Of a DNA stretch of 64,000 nucleotides, positions 35,125-43,743 are shown one piece after another. The notes beneath the pieces are model-generated. The model saw only the letters and a program-made list of their open reading frames with translations, did not search any database and was not told where the DNA came from. The position numbers were made by a program, and so were the translations under genes. The DNA is taken from contig JAIXWF010000004.1 of assembly GCA_027482185.1 (NCBI GenBank), positions 1 to 64,000 of the forward strand. The letters run 5' to 3'. Positions within the stretch are counted from its first letter, which is position 1. Each line of letters starts with the position of its first letter. This DNA comes from Opitutaceae bacterium (GTDB lineage: Bacteria; Verrucomicrobiota; Verrucomicrobiia; Opitutales; Opitutaceae).

Positions 35125-37521
35125 ATGCTCGCCGATTTCCGCCTCGCGGCCCGCCAGCTGGCCAAGACGCCGGGCTTCACGCTCGTCGCCGTGGCCGTGC
35201 TCGCGCTCGGGATCGGCGCCTCCACCGCCATCTTCTCCGTCGTCAACGCCCTCCTGCTCACGCCGCTGCGCTACGGCGACTCCCGTCCGCTGGTCCAGCT
35301 GCGTTCCCTGCATCCGGAACAGGGATACGCCGCACTCGCGCCCGCCACCTTCCTCGAGGTCGCCGCGGCCGCCGGCTCCTTCGAATCGGCCGCCGCCCAG
35401 ACCTACTATTACTACAACCTCACGCGCATCGGCACCGCCGCGCGCGTCACGGGCGTGCAGGCCACCGCCGACTACTTCAAACTCTGGCAGGTGCCGCCCC
35501 TCCTCGGCCGCACCTGGAACCCGGAAGAAAACCGCCCGGGCGCCCCGCCCGTCGTCGTCCTGTCGGAACAGGTCTGGCGCAAACACTTCGCCGCCAACCC
35601 CGGCCTCATCGGCCAGACCGTCACGATCGACGACGTCCCCGTGACCGTCATCGGCGTGATGCCCGCCTCCTTCCAGGATCCTTGGGGCAACGGCAGCCTC
35701 TGGCGCCCGATGCCCGTCGACGGCGACGTGACCCGCGACCGCGCCTCGCGCTTCTGGAGCCCCTTCGCCCGGCTCAAGCCGGGCGTCACGCTGGAGGCCG
35801 CCAATGCCGAGCTCGCCACGCTCGCCGCCCGCCTCGCGCAAACCTACCCCGAAAACCACCGCGACTGGACGCTCGTCGCCGGCGATCTCCATCGCGCTGT
35901 CGTCGGCGACTACCGCCGCGGCCTCTTCATCGTCCTCGGCGCCGTCGGCTGCGTCATGCTCATCACCTGCGCCAACGTCGCCGGCCTCAACGTCGTCCGC
36001 GCCTCCGCCCGCCGCAAAGAACTCGCCCTCCGCACCGCCCTCGGCGCCACCCGCGGCCAACTCCTCCGCCAATTGCTCGCCGAAAGCCTCCTCCTCGCCC
36101 TGATCGGCGGCGGCGCCGGCGTCCTCGCAGGCAGCTGGGGCATCGACGCCCTGCTCGCCACTGTGCCCGAGGGCTGGCTGCCCCGCGCCGCCGAGATCGC
36201 GCTCGACGGCCCCGTGCTCGCCGCCGCCCTCGCCCTCACCCTCGCCACCGGCGTTGTCTTCGGCGTCGCCCCCGGCCTCACCGCCGCCCGCGTCGACGCC
36301 CACGAGGCGCTGAAAGAAACATCCCGCGCCTCCGCCTCGCCCGCCGCCCGCCGGCTGCGCTCCGTCCTCGTCGTGGCCGAGATCGCCCTCGCCTTCGTGC
36401 TCCTCGCCGCCGCCGGTCTGCTCGGCCGCAGCTTCCTCGCGATCCTCGGCCAGCCCGCCGGCATCGACGCCACCCGCGTCCTCTCCGCCACCGTTTCCCT
36501 TTCGGAAACCCGCTACGCCACGCCCGATCAACGCCGCGATTTCTACCGGCGCGCCGTCGCCGCCGTCGCCGCCCTGCCCGGCGTCTCCGCCGCCGGCTTC
36601 ACCCACACGTCGCCGTTCCGCTGGGGCATTCCCATTTCGTTCACGGCCGTCGGGCAGGACGGCACCGTCGCCGCCAACATCCCGCCCAGCTTCTACGATT
36701 CCGTCAGCCCCGACTACTTCCGCGCCGCCGGCATTCCGCTCCTCGCCGGCCGGCTCTTCGACGCCACCGACCGCGCCGGCGGCAAACCCGTCGTGCTGCT
36801 CAGCGCCGCCGCCGCCCGCCGGCTCTTCGGCAACGACGACCCCGTCGGCCGCTTCATCACCAGCGGCCCGAACAGTCCCGCGCGTTTCGAAGTCGTCGGC
36901 GTCGTCGGCGACGTGCGCCGCAACGGTCTCGCCAACGCGATCCCGCTCCAGGCCTACCGCCCGCTCGACCAACGCCCCACCGCCTTCGCCACCCTCATGG
37001 TGCGCACCTCTCTCCCGCCGGCCGCCGTCGCCAAGTCCGTCGCCGCCGCCCTCGCGCGCGTGGATCCCGAAACTCCGGTTTCAGATCTTTCCGCGATGGA
37101 CGCCGTCATCAGCCGCGGCGTCACCCAGCCGCGCCTCTACCTCACGCTCTTCACCGTCTTCGCCGGCATCGCGTTGCTCCTGTCCGCCGTCGGCCTCTAC
37201 GGCCTGATCGCCTACGGCGTCGCGCAACGCACGCGCGAATTCGGCATCCGCGCCGCCCTCGGCGCCAGCCCGCGCACCGTGCTCGTCCAGGTTATCCGCG
37301 AAAGCGCCGGCCTCGTGGCCGCCGGCCTCGGCCTCGGCCTCGCCTGCGCGCTCGTCGCCGTCCGGCTGCTGCAGGAAATGCTCTTCGAGACCTCGGTCTA
37401 CGACCCCGTCGTCTTCGTCGGCGTCCCCTTCCTCCTCGCCGCCGTCGCCCTCGCCGCGTGCTTCATCCCCGCCCGCCGCGCCACCCGCGTCGATCCCCTC
37501 GTGGCCCTCCGGGCCGAATGA
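35125..37521 (+). CDS. Orphan ABC permease 4 (ADOP type)
   Basis: A 798-residue duplicated permease: start MLADFRLAARQLAKTPGFT, first core TCANVAGLNVVRASARRKELALRTALGATRGQ, a helix after the linker (VLVVAEIALAFVLLAAAGLLGRSF), second core GLIAYGVAQRTREFGIRAALGASPRTV, and an end of RRATRVDPLVALRAE. It follows the double YCII-like gene by 10 nt. Its second core is closest by eye to that of the permease at 37631. Confidence 0.92.
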   Translation: MLADFRLAARQLAKTPGFTLVAVAVLALGIGASTAIFSVVNALLLTPLRYGDSRPLVQLRSLHPEQGYAALAPATFLEVAAAAGSFESAAAQTYYYYNLTRIGTAARVTGVQATADYFKLWQVPPLLGRTWNPEENRPGAPPVVVLSEQVWRKHFAANPGLIGQTVTIDDVPVTVIGVMPASFQDPWGNGSLWRPMPVDGDVTRDRASRFWSPFARLKPGVTLEAANAELATLAARLAQTYPENHRDWTLVAGDLHRAVVGDYRRGLFIVLGAVGCVMLITCANVAGLNVVRASARRKELALRTALGATRGQLLRQLLAESLLLALIGGGAGVLAGSWGIDALLATVPEGWLPRAAEIALDGPVLAAALALTLATGVVFGVAPGLTAARVDAHEALKETSRASASPAARRLRSVLVVAEIALAFVLLAAAGLLGRSFLAILGQPAGIDATRVLSATVSLSETRYATPDQRRDFYRRAVAAVAALPGVSAAGFTHTSPFRWGIPISFTAVGQDGTVAANIPPSFYDSVSPDYFRAAGIPLLAGRLFDATDRAGGKPVVLLSAAAARRLFGNDDPVGRFITSGPNSPARFEVVGVVGDVRRNGLANAIPLQAYRPLDQRPTAFATLMVRTSLPPAAVAKSVAAALARVDPETPVSDLSAMDAVISRGVTQPRLYLTLFTVFAGIALLLSAVGLYGLIAYGVAQRTREFGIRAALGASPRTVLVQVIRESAGLVAAGLGLGLACALVAVRLLQEMLFETSVYDPVVFVGVPFLLAAVALAACFIPARRATRVDPLVALRAE

Positions 37522-37630
37522 AACGGGTAGCGAGTAGCGGGGAGCGAGCATCCCAATCTTCCGAATCCCCTTCGCCGCCTCCCGCCGCCTACTCGCTGCC
37601 CACTACCCGCTACTCGCTACTTCCGCTCCC
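37522..37630. repeat. Heptamer inverted-repeat spacer (GTAGCGA type), diverged copy
   Basis: The left arm has three GTAGCGA-type units (37527-37547) and the right arm five CTACTCG-type units (37589-37623). The middle (37548-37588) is longer than and different from that of the two near-identical copies at 28351 and 30881. As there, the element fills the space between a permease stop and the next permease start. Confidence 0.9.
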
Positions 37631-40027
37631 ATGACCGACCTCCGCCTCAGTTTCCGGTTGCTCGCGAAATCCCCCGGCTTCACCGCCGTGGCCATTTTCA
37701 CCCTCGCCCTCGGCATCGGGGCCACCACCGCCATTTTCTCCGTCGTCAACGGCATCTTGCTCCGCCCGCTGCCCTACGCCGCCCCCGAGCAATTGGTGAA
37801 CATCTGGGAAGCCTCGCTGAAACAGAATTTCTCCAAGGCCCCGCTGCCGCCGGGCAATGTCTACGACCTCATCGCGGAAAACCGCACCTTCGCCGCCCTC
37901 GCCGCCTTCACCCCCGCCGCCCTCAACCTCGCCGGCGACGGCGTCGCGCCCGAACGCCTCGACGGCGCCGCCGTGACCGCCGGCTTCACCGCCGTCTTCC
38001 GCACCGCCCCCGTGCGCGGCCGCTTCTTTGCCGCGGAGGAATTCGAAAACGGCAAGGACGCCGTCGTCATCCTCAGCCACGCCTTCTGGCAGCAGCGCTT
38101 CGGCGGCCGCGCCGATGCCGTCGGCCAAACGCTCCAGCTCAACGGCCGCACCCGCACCGTCGTCGGCATCATGCCCGACGGCTTCACCTACCCCGGCAAA
38201 GCCGCCGCCTGGGTGCCCTACGCCCCCGACGCGCAGTTCAAACAACGCCGCGACTACCACCTGCTCCGCCTCGTCGGCCGCCTGCGCGACGGCGTCACCC
38301 TCGCCGAAGCCCGCGCCGACCTGCAGCAACTCAACCGCCGCATGGCCGCGCAATTCCCGGACACCAACGCCGACTGGACGATCGACGTTTTCCCGATGCT
38401 GGCCGACGCCGTCGCCGCCGTGCGCCAGCCGCTCTACGTGCTCATCGCCGCCGTCGGTGCGCTTCTGCTCATCGCCTGCGCCAACGTCGCCAACCTCCTC
38501 CTCGTCCGCGCCGCCGCACGCCGCCAGGAAATCGCCGTGCGCATTTCGCTCGGCGCCACCCGCGGCCGCATCGTCCGGCAATTGCTCACCGAGAGCCTGC
38601 TGCTCTTCGCCTGCGGCGGCGCCGCCGGCGTGCTGCTCGCGCAATGGGGCCTCGGCGCCCTGCTCGCCCTCGCCCCCGCCGGCATCCCGCGCCTCGACCA
38701 AGTCGGCATCGATCCCACCGCCCTGCTCGTCACCGCCGGCCTCACCGGCCTCACGGGCCTCGTCTTCGGGCTCATCCCCGCCTGGCAACACTCGCGCACG
38801 GAGCTCGGCGGCACGCTCCGCACCGGCGATCGCGGCAGCACCGGCCGCCGCGGCCTCGTGCGCTCCGGCCTCGTCGTCGTCCAGGTCGCCGCCGCCGTCA
38901 TGCTCCTCATCGTCGCCGGCCTGCTCATCCGCAGCTTCGACCAGATCCGCCGCGTCAACCTCGGCTTCGAGCCCGGCGGCGTGCTCACGTTCCGCGTCGA
39001 TTTGCCCGCCGCGAAATACAACTCCTCGGAAAAAACCGCCGCCTTCCTCGCCGACCTCGAACGCGAGCTCGGCGCCCTGCCCGGCGTCGAAGCCGTCGGC
39101 GCCGGCACCGCCGTCCCGCTCGTCGGCGGCCCGACCTACATCATGCGCTTCGAGGGCCGCCCGCCCGTCACTCCCAGCAACGCCCCCGTCGCCCGCCACC
39201 GCCTCGTCACGCCGGGCTACTTCCGCGCCCTCGGCCTGCAACTGCTCCGCGGCCGCGCGTTCACCGCCGCCGACGCCCCCGGCAGCCCGCTCGTCTGCGT
39301 CGTCAACCAAACCCTCGCCAACAAATACTTCCCCGGCGAGGACCCCATCGGCCGGCGGCTCGAGATCGGTTTTTCCGAACCGCCCGCCTGGCGCGAAATC
39401 GTCGGCGTCGTCGCCGACGCGAAGACCGACGGCCCGGAGGCCGAGACGCCCGTGCAGGTCTTCGAACCCGTGCACCAGTTCACGCAGAACAGTTTCAGCC
39501 TCGCGGTCCGCACCGCCGGCGATCCGGCCGCGCTCGCCCCGACGCTGCGCGCCGCCGTGCGGAAAATCGATCCCGCGCAACCGCTCCACAACCTGAAGCC
39601 GATGACGCAGCTCGTATCCGAATCGCTCGCCCAGCGCACGTTTTCCGTCGTGCTGCTCGTGGTCTTCGCCGTCGTCGCCCTCGCCCTCGCGGTGATCGGC
39701 CTGTACGGCGTGATCGCCTACGGCGTCGCCCAGCGCACGCGCGAATTCGGCGTGCGCCTCGCCCTCGGCGCCGGCGCGCGCCACATCCTCGAATTGGTCC
39801 TGCGGGAAGGCGTCGTGCTGATCGGCCTCGGCCTGCTCGTCGGCCTCGGCGGCGCCTTCGCCGCGTCGCGCTTTGTTCAGTCGTTGCTCTTCGGCATCGG
39901 CGCGACGGACCCGCTGACCTTCGGTGCGATCGCGGTGCTGCTCGCCGCCGTCGCCTTGGCCGCCTGCCTGATCCCGGCCCGCCGCGCCACGCGCGTCGAC
40001 CCCGTCGTCGCCCTGCGCTCCGAGTAA
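37631..40027 (+). CDS. Orphan ABC permease 5 (ADOP type)
   Basis: A 798-residue duplicated permease: start MTDLRLSFRLLAKSPGFT, first core ACANVANLLLVRAAARRQEIAVRISLGATRGRIVRQ, helix GLVVVQVAAAVMLLIVAGLLIRSF, second core GVIAYGVAQRTREFGVRLALGAGARHILEL, and an end of RRATRVDPVVALRSE. It closes the array. Nothing recognisable follows to 40235 apart from a weak 9-nt-spaced CGGAG pattern (40068-40098), the inverse of the CCTCCGTG words at 45530-45558 and 58253-58302. Confidence 0.92.
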   Translation: MTDLRLSFRLLAKSPGFTAVAIFTLALGIGATTAIFSVVNGILLRPLPYAAPEQLVNIWEASLKQNFSKAPLPPGNVYDLIAENRTFAALAAFTPAALNLAGDGVAPERLDGAAVTAGFTAVFRTAPVRGRFFAAEEFENGKDAVVILSHAFWQQRFGGRADAVGQTLQLNGRTRTVVGIMPDGFTYPGKAAAWVPYAPDAQFKQRRDYHLLRLVGRLRDGVTLAEARADLQQLNRRMAAQFPDTNADWTIDVFPMLADAVAAVRQPLYVLIAAVGALLLIACANVANLLLVRAAARRQEIAVRISLGATRGRIVRQLLTESLLLFACGGAAGVLLAQWGLGALLALAPAGIPRLDQVGIDPTALLVTAGLTGLTGLVFGLIPAWQHSRTELGGTLRTGDRGSTGRRGLVRSGLVVVQVAAAVMLLIVAGLLIRSFDQIRRVNLGFEPGGVLTFRVDLPAAKYNSSEKTAAFLADLERELGALPGVEAVGAGTAVPLVGGPTYIMRFEGRPPVTPSNAPVARHRLVTPGYFRALGLQLLRGRAFTAADAPGSPLVCVVNQTLANKYFPGEDPIGRRLEIGFSEPPAWREIVGVVADAKTDGPEAETPVQVFEPVHQFTQNSFSLAVRTAGDPAALAPTLRAAVRKIDPAQPLHNLKPMTQLVSESLAQRTFSVVLLVVFAVVALALAVIGLYGVIAYGVAQRTREFGVRLALGAGARHILELVLREGVVLIGLGLLVGLGGAFAASRFVQSLLFGIGATDPLTFGAIAVLLAAVALAACLIPARRATRVDPVVALRSE

Positions 40028-40235
40028 ACCTGCATTCCTCAGTTGCGTTGGGTCGCGGAGATCACCGAGCGCAGCCCGGAGTTCACGGAGAATGGATTGG
40101 CCGGAGCGGAGGTTGATTTCGCGGCGGTCCCCGGAAAGGCCAAAGCCAGCGATCGTGAATCCCCCCAACCCTCTGCGCTACTCCGCTTCGCCTTCGTGGC
40201 TCTATGCCCCACGGCGCTCCCCGGCCCGTCGCCGC

Positions 40236-40493
40236 TCAATAATCGTGCAGCGTGATCAGGCCCCAGAGGATCGAAACCTTTTTGCCGGACGGCCCGTTGC
40301 TGCCGACGATCTTCGAGGTGTCGGCGTTGAGCGTGTTCGGGGTCGGCGGCTGGAACGAGTCCTTGGCCACGACCACCGCGCCCCCGAGAACCGTCGTTTC
40401 CTTGCCGCCGCTGGAATTGGTGCGCGACGCGCAACCGGAGAAAACAAGCGTGGCGGCGAGGAGCGCGAGGGTGGTCGAAAGCTTCAATTTCAT
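40236..40493 (-). CDS. Small lipoprotein
   Basis: An 85-residue protein with a lipoprotein signal: MKLKLSTTLALLAATLVFSGC, lipobox LVFSGC, so Cys21 is the expected lipidation site. The mature part is short, with a Gly/Ser/Thr stretch (SRTNSSGGKETTVLGGAVVVAKDSF) and the end SILWGLITLHDY. No family is recognised. ATG 40493 is chosen because it starts the signal; the upstream in-frame region is not signal-like. It stands alone, 155 nt from the RNase D stop on the same strand, and may be expressed from its own promoter. Confidence 0.75.
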   Translation of the reverse strand: MKLKLSTTLALLAATLVFSGCASRTNSSGGKETTVLGGAVVVAKDSFQPPTPNTLNADTSKIVGSNGPSGKKVSILWGLITLHDY

Positions 40494-40648
40494 GGGGACG
40501 AAGGAGGCGGGTCGAAGGACGCTGGGGAGCGCCCGGAAGTTTCGCAAGCGCAGGAAAGCCCGGGAAACAACCCCGGCTCCGACATTCGCTGCCGGCCAGC
40601 GGTTCAGGTCCCGACTTTCAACCCTCACCTTTCAACAGCCGCCCAATC

Positions 40649-41830
40649 TCACCCCGCCTGCTGCAGCGACGGCTCGCCCTTCAGCAAATCCGCCTGCCAC
40701 GGAAGCAACACCGCCCCGAGTTCGCGGGGCCGCCGCGCGATCTGGGCCAGCTGCGAGCGGTTGGCAATCAACGTCGGCTCGATCTCGAGCTTCTGCGCCA
40801 CCCGGTCGCGGTCCGCCTTGATCCGATCCTGCAATTCGATCTCCGCCTGCGTCAGGGAAACGTGGTTCGGGTCGCGGCCCGGCCGCCGCGGCAACGTCTT
40901 CGGGTCGCGCGCGAGTCCGGCGCGCACGGCGGCGGCCAGCGACGGGAAAATGCGGTCGTGGCGTTTGCCGAGATGCACCTGCGCCAGAATGGTCGCCTCG
41001 CTTTCGCCGGCCTCGGCGGCCTCGGCGATCTTCAGCAAAAGGGTGTTGCCGCAGACCTTGAACGGCGGCGTGTCCAGGCGCTGCGCCTGGGCCTCGCGCC
41101 AATGCCACACGTCGTGCAGCACGGTCAGGCCCGGCCCGCGGAGGCGTTCGCTGCGGCCGATGCGCCAGTCGTTGTCCGTCGCGGGCGCGAAACCCGTGCC
41201 GCCGGACTCGATCTGCGCGCGGCATTGCTGGTCGAGCCAATCGAGGCGGCCGAGTTTCTTCAGCTCGCGCGTGAGGATGTCGCGCAACGCCGGCAGGTGC
41301 CAGACATCGAGCGAAGCGTAGTCGAGGAGCTTCGGCGTGATCGGCCGCTTGGACCAATTCGCCTTCTGGCCGTCCTTGTCCAACGCGACGCCGAAATGCT
41401 GTTCCAGCAACGCCGCCAGCCCGATGCGCGGCCGGCCGAGCAGCTGCGCCGCCAGCATCGTGTCGAACAGGCTCTTGGGCCGGAAACCGCAGAGGTCGTG
41501 CAGCAAACGCAGGTCGAAATCGCTGCCGTGCATCACGAGGTGCTTGTCCGCCAGCGCCTCCCAGAGCGGCCCCAGCTTCAGCCCGGGCGCGAGCACGTCC
41601 ACGAGGTAGACTTCGCCGTCGACGAGGAACTGCAGCAGGCAGACCCGCGTCTTGTAGTGGTACATGTTGTCCGCCTCCGTATCGAGGCAGACCTCGTCGA
41701 CTTTCCCGATCGCGGCGAGGAGCGGCGCCAATGAGCCGGGCTGGTCGAGCAATTGGTAGGCGGGCGGACGGGTGGACACTTTGACGCCGAGAAAACGGCG
41801 GAGCGGCGACGGGAGGAAGCGCGAAATCAT
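40649..41830 (-). CDS. rnd: Ribonuclease D-like 3'-5' exoribonuclease
   Basis: A 393-residue DEDDy exonuclease. Exo I motif D50 and E52 (CLDTEADNMYHY), Exo II in HGSDFDLRLL (D104/D106), Exo III Y171 and D175 (YASLDVWHL). Two HRDC-like regions follow (VWHWREAQAQRLDTPPFKVCGNTLLLKIA and the C-terminal 80 residues), the usual RNase D layout. Such enzymes trim tRNA and other stable RNA 3' ends. ATG 41830 fits 7 nt after the upstream gene stop; the frame opens 15 codons earlier inside that gene. It is probably co-transcribed with the hydrolase at 41838-42710. Confidence 0.93.
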   Translation of the reverse strand: MISRFLPSPLRRFLGVKVSTRPPAYQLLDQPGSLAPLLAAIGKVDEVCLDTEADNMYHYKTRVCLLQFLVDGEVYLVDVLAPGLKLGPLWEALADKHLVMHGSDFDLRLLHDLCGFRPKSLFDTMLAAQLLGRPRIGLAALLEQHFGVALDKDGQKANWSKRPITPKLLDYASLDVWHLPALRDILTRELKKLGRLDWLDQQCRAQIESGGTGFAPATDNDWRIGRSERLRGPGLTVLHDVWHWREAQAQRLDTPPFKVCGNTLLLKIAEAAEAGESEATILAQVHLGKRHDRIFPSLAAAVRAGLARDPKTLPRRPGRDPNHVSLTQAEIELQDRIKADRDRVAQKLEIEPTLIANRSQLAQIARRPRELGAVLLPWQADLLKGEPSLQQAG

Positions 41831-41837
41831 GCGACGG

Positions 41838-42710
41838 CTAGGCGGCCTTATTCCACGCCGAGAGGAAGGCATCAACCAACAAAGGCAGGTCCGGGGAATA
41901 ACCGCCCTCGAGCACCGCCGCCGCCGGCCGGCCCGTCGCCCGCAGCCAGGTGCCCAAGGTCGCGAAATCCTCCGTTTCCAACGTCATCGCCGTGATCGGG
42001 TCGCGCGCGTAGGCGTCGAATCCCGCCGACACCAGAATCAGGTCCGGGGCAAACGCCTGCACCGCGTCCAGCGACGCCCGCAGCGCCGCCATGTGCTCCG
42101 CCCGCGGCGTGTGCGGCGCGACGGGCCAGTTGCGCGTGCGCGGCCCGAGGTCCTGCGTGCCCGTGCCCGGGTAGCCGGGATACTGGTGCACGGACGCGAA
42201 GAACACGCCGTCGCGCCCGTGCAGAATCGCCTCGGTGCCGTTGCCGTGGTGCGCATCGAAATCCCAGACCGCGACGCGCGCCGCCCCGAGCCGCGCGCGC
42301 GCCGCGAGGGCCGCGATCGCGATTTGGTTCAGGTAACAAAATCCCATCGCCTGGCCGGCCGTGGCGTGGTGGCCCGGCGGCCGCATCAGCGAAAACACGG
42401 GCGTGCGTTCCCGCAACGCGTGCGCCGCCGCCTCGACCGCCGCCGCCACGGCCCGGCGCGCATGGTCGCCGATCCCGGCGAAGTACGGCGTATCCGGATC
42501 GAAATCACGCGGCTGGCCCAGCCGTTTCACGTGCGCCGGGGTATGCGCGAGCCGCAACAGATCGTCGTCCGCCGGCGCCGCCGGCTCGCGCCACGTCCAG
42601 TCCGGATGCGCCGGCCGCAGGTGGGCGACCGTGCGCAGCACGCGCGCCGGCTGCTCGGGCCGCATCGACGAACCGTACTCGGCGCAGCGCGGATCATGCA
42701 GAATCAGCAT
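41838..42710 (-). CDS. Histone deacetylase/AcuC-like metal hydrolase
   Basis: A 290-residue arginase/deacetylase-fold protein. Key motifs: RPPGHHA (H114, H115), VWDFDAHHGNGTE (D150, D152, H154, H155 region) and SAGFDAYARDP, which supply the catalytic His pair and the zinc ligands, and the late loop LEGGYS, which in this family carries a Tyr near the active site. Bacterial members remove acetyl groups from polyamines, acetoin-pathway enzymes or other amines. The full catalytic set is present, so it should be active. Substrate is not deducible. It lies directly upstream of the RNase D gene on the same strand. Confidence 0.93.
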   Translation of the reverse strand: MLILHDPRCAEYGSSMRPEQPARVLRTVAHLRPAHPDWTWREPAAPADDDLLRLAHTPAHVKRLGQPRDFDPDTPYFAGIGDHARRAVAAAVEAAAHALRERTPVFSLMRPPGHHATAGQAMGFCYLNQIAIAALAARARLGAARVAVWDFDAHHGNGTEAILHGRDGVFFASVHQYPGYPGTGTQDLGPRTRNWPVAPHTPRAEHMAALRASLDAVQAFAPDLILVSAGFDAYARDPITAMTLETEDFATLGTWLRATGRPAAAVLEGGYSPDLPLLVDAFLSAWNKAA

Positions 42711-42774
42711 GTCCGCATCGCCGCAAATTCCCCCCGCGCGCGCAAGCGCGGCGGCGCGGCGCGGGGCGCCGCGC

Positions 42775-42974
42775 GGTTCGGGGTGCGGGGTGCGGAGTTG
42801 CGCCGTTGGGAATTCGGTTTGGTTTTGGGTTTTGCGTTTTGGGTTCTGGGTCGAGGTCGCGTTCAGCTCTCAGCTCTCAGCTCTCAGCTCTCGGCTGTCG
42901 GCTTTCTTCCTTCTTCTTTCCCCCATTTCTTCTTTTCCGTTCTCCGGTTTCCGGTCTCCGCAGTCCGGTCTTGG
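42775..42974. repeat. Mosaic of four heptamer families
   Basis: This gap of 304 nt between divergent genes holds no gene. In order: GGTGCGG-type units (42775-42802), GGTTTTG-type units (42814-42848), TCAGCTC units, four of them identical, grading to TCGGCTT (42863-42904), and GTTTCCG-type units (42933-42974). Each block keeps a strict 7-nt step, and the blocks match families found singly elsewhere in the window. A GC-rich imperfect palindrome precedes them at 42745-42772. Confidence 0.9.
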
Positions 42975-43014
42975 AAACTTGCCTCGCGCCGCCGCCCCCG
43001 CGACGCTCGCCGGC

Positions 43015-43701
43015 ATGAAAGTGGTCGTCCTGTGCTCCGGCGGTATGGACTCCGTGACCGCGCTCCACTGGGCGCGGCGGGAGCACGACGTCGCCGTCGC
43101 CCTGAGCTTCGACTACGGCGCCAAACACAACCACCGCGAGATCCCCTGCGCCGCCGCCCACGCCCGCGACCTCGGCATCCGCCACGAGACCATCGCCCTC
43201 GACTTCGTCGACCGGCTCTTCGCCTCCGATCTCCTGCGCAGCGGCGGCGACATCCCCGAGGGCCACTACGAGGCGGCCAACATGAAGCAGACGGTCGTGC
43301 CCTTCCGGAACGCCATCATGCTCTCCATCGCCTGCGGCCTCGCGGAAAGCACCGGCGCCGAGGGCCTCGTCATCGCCGCCCACGGCGGCGACCACGCCAT
43401 CTATCCCGATTGCCGCGAAGACTTCATGCGCGCCATGGGCGAGACCATGCGCCTCGGCACCTACGCCGGCGTGCAACTGCTCCGCCCCTTCATCGCCCTC
43501 AACAAAGCCGAGATCGCCGCCGCCGGCGCGGAACTGGGCGTCGACTTCGCCCGCACCTGGTCCTGCTACAAGGGCGGCGACGTCCACTGCGGTCGCTGCG
43601 GCACCTGCGTCGAACGCCGCGAGGCCTTCCTCCACGCCGGCCTCGCCGACCCCACGGCCTACCTCCACGCCGATCCCCTGCCGGCCAAGCCCCGCGGCTG
43701 A
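43015..43701 (+). CDS. queC: 7-cyano-7-deazaguanine synthase QueC
   Basis: A 228-residue enzyme that turns 7-carboxy-7-deazaguanine into preQ0 with ATP and ammonia in queuosine synthesis. The PP-loop is SGGMDS at 8-13; the zinc site is C184 (SCYKGG) and C192, C195, C198 (CGRCGTC); other family segments are FDYGAKHNHRE, VPFRNAIML and DCREDFM. ATG 43015 (MKVVVLCSGG) is the natural start; the frame is open far upstream only because of repeat sequence and the opposite-strand gene. It lies next to queE at 43744, as the two act in successive steps. Confidence 0.97.
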   Translation: MKVVVLCSGGMDSVTALHWARREHDVAVALSFDYGAKHNHREIPCAAAHARDLGIRHETIALDFVDRLFASDLLRSGGDIPEGHYEAANMKQTVVPFRNAIMLSIACGLAESTGAEGLVIAAHGGDHAIYPDCREDFMRAMGETMRLGTYAGVQLLRPFIALNKAEIAAAGAELGVDFARTWSCYKGGDVHCGRCGTCVERREAFLHAGLADPTAYLHADPLPAKPRG

Positions 43702-43715
43702 ACGCGCCGAACCGC

Positions 43716-43743
43716 GGATCCGTTTTCCGTTTACCGTTCTCCG
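43716..43743 (+). repeat. Heptamer block joined to the queE start codon
   Basis: Four in-phase units (GGATCCG, TTTTCCG, TTTACCG, TTCTCCG) end at 43743, and the queE ATG begins at 43744. The block occupies the place where a Shine-Dalgarno would normally be; none is present. Confidence 0.85.

Noticed and set aside
42361-43014. N-terminal extension of queC upstream of 43015
   Set aside because: The extra frame is the antisense of the deacetylase-like gene plus heptamer repeats; MKVVVLCSGGMDS at 43015 is the normal QueC start.
42711-43014. preQ1 riboswitch before queC
   Set aside because: The gap is filled with heptamer arrays; I see no H-type pseudoknot pattern or A-rich tail.
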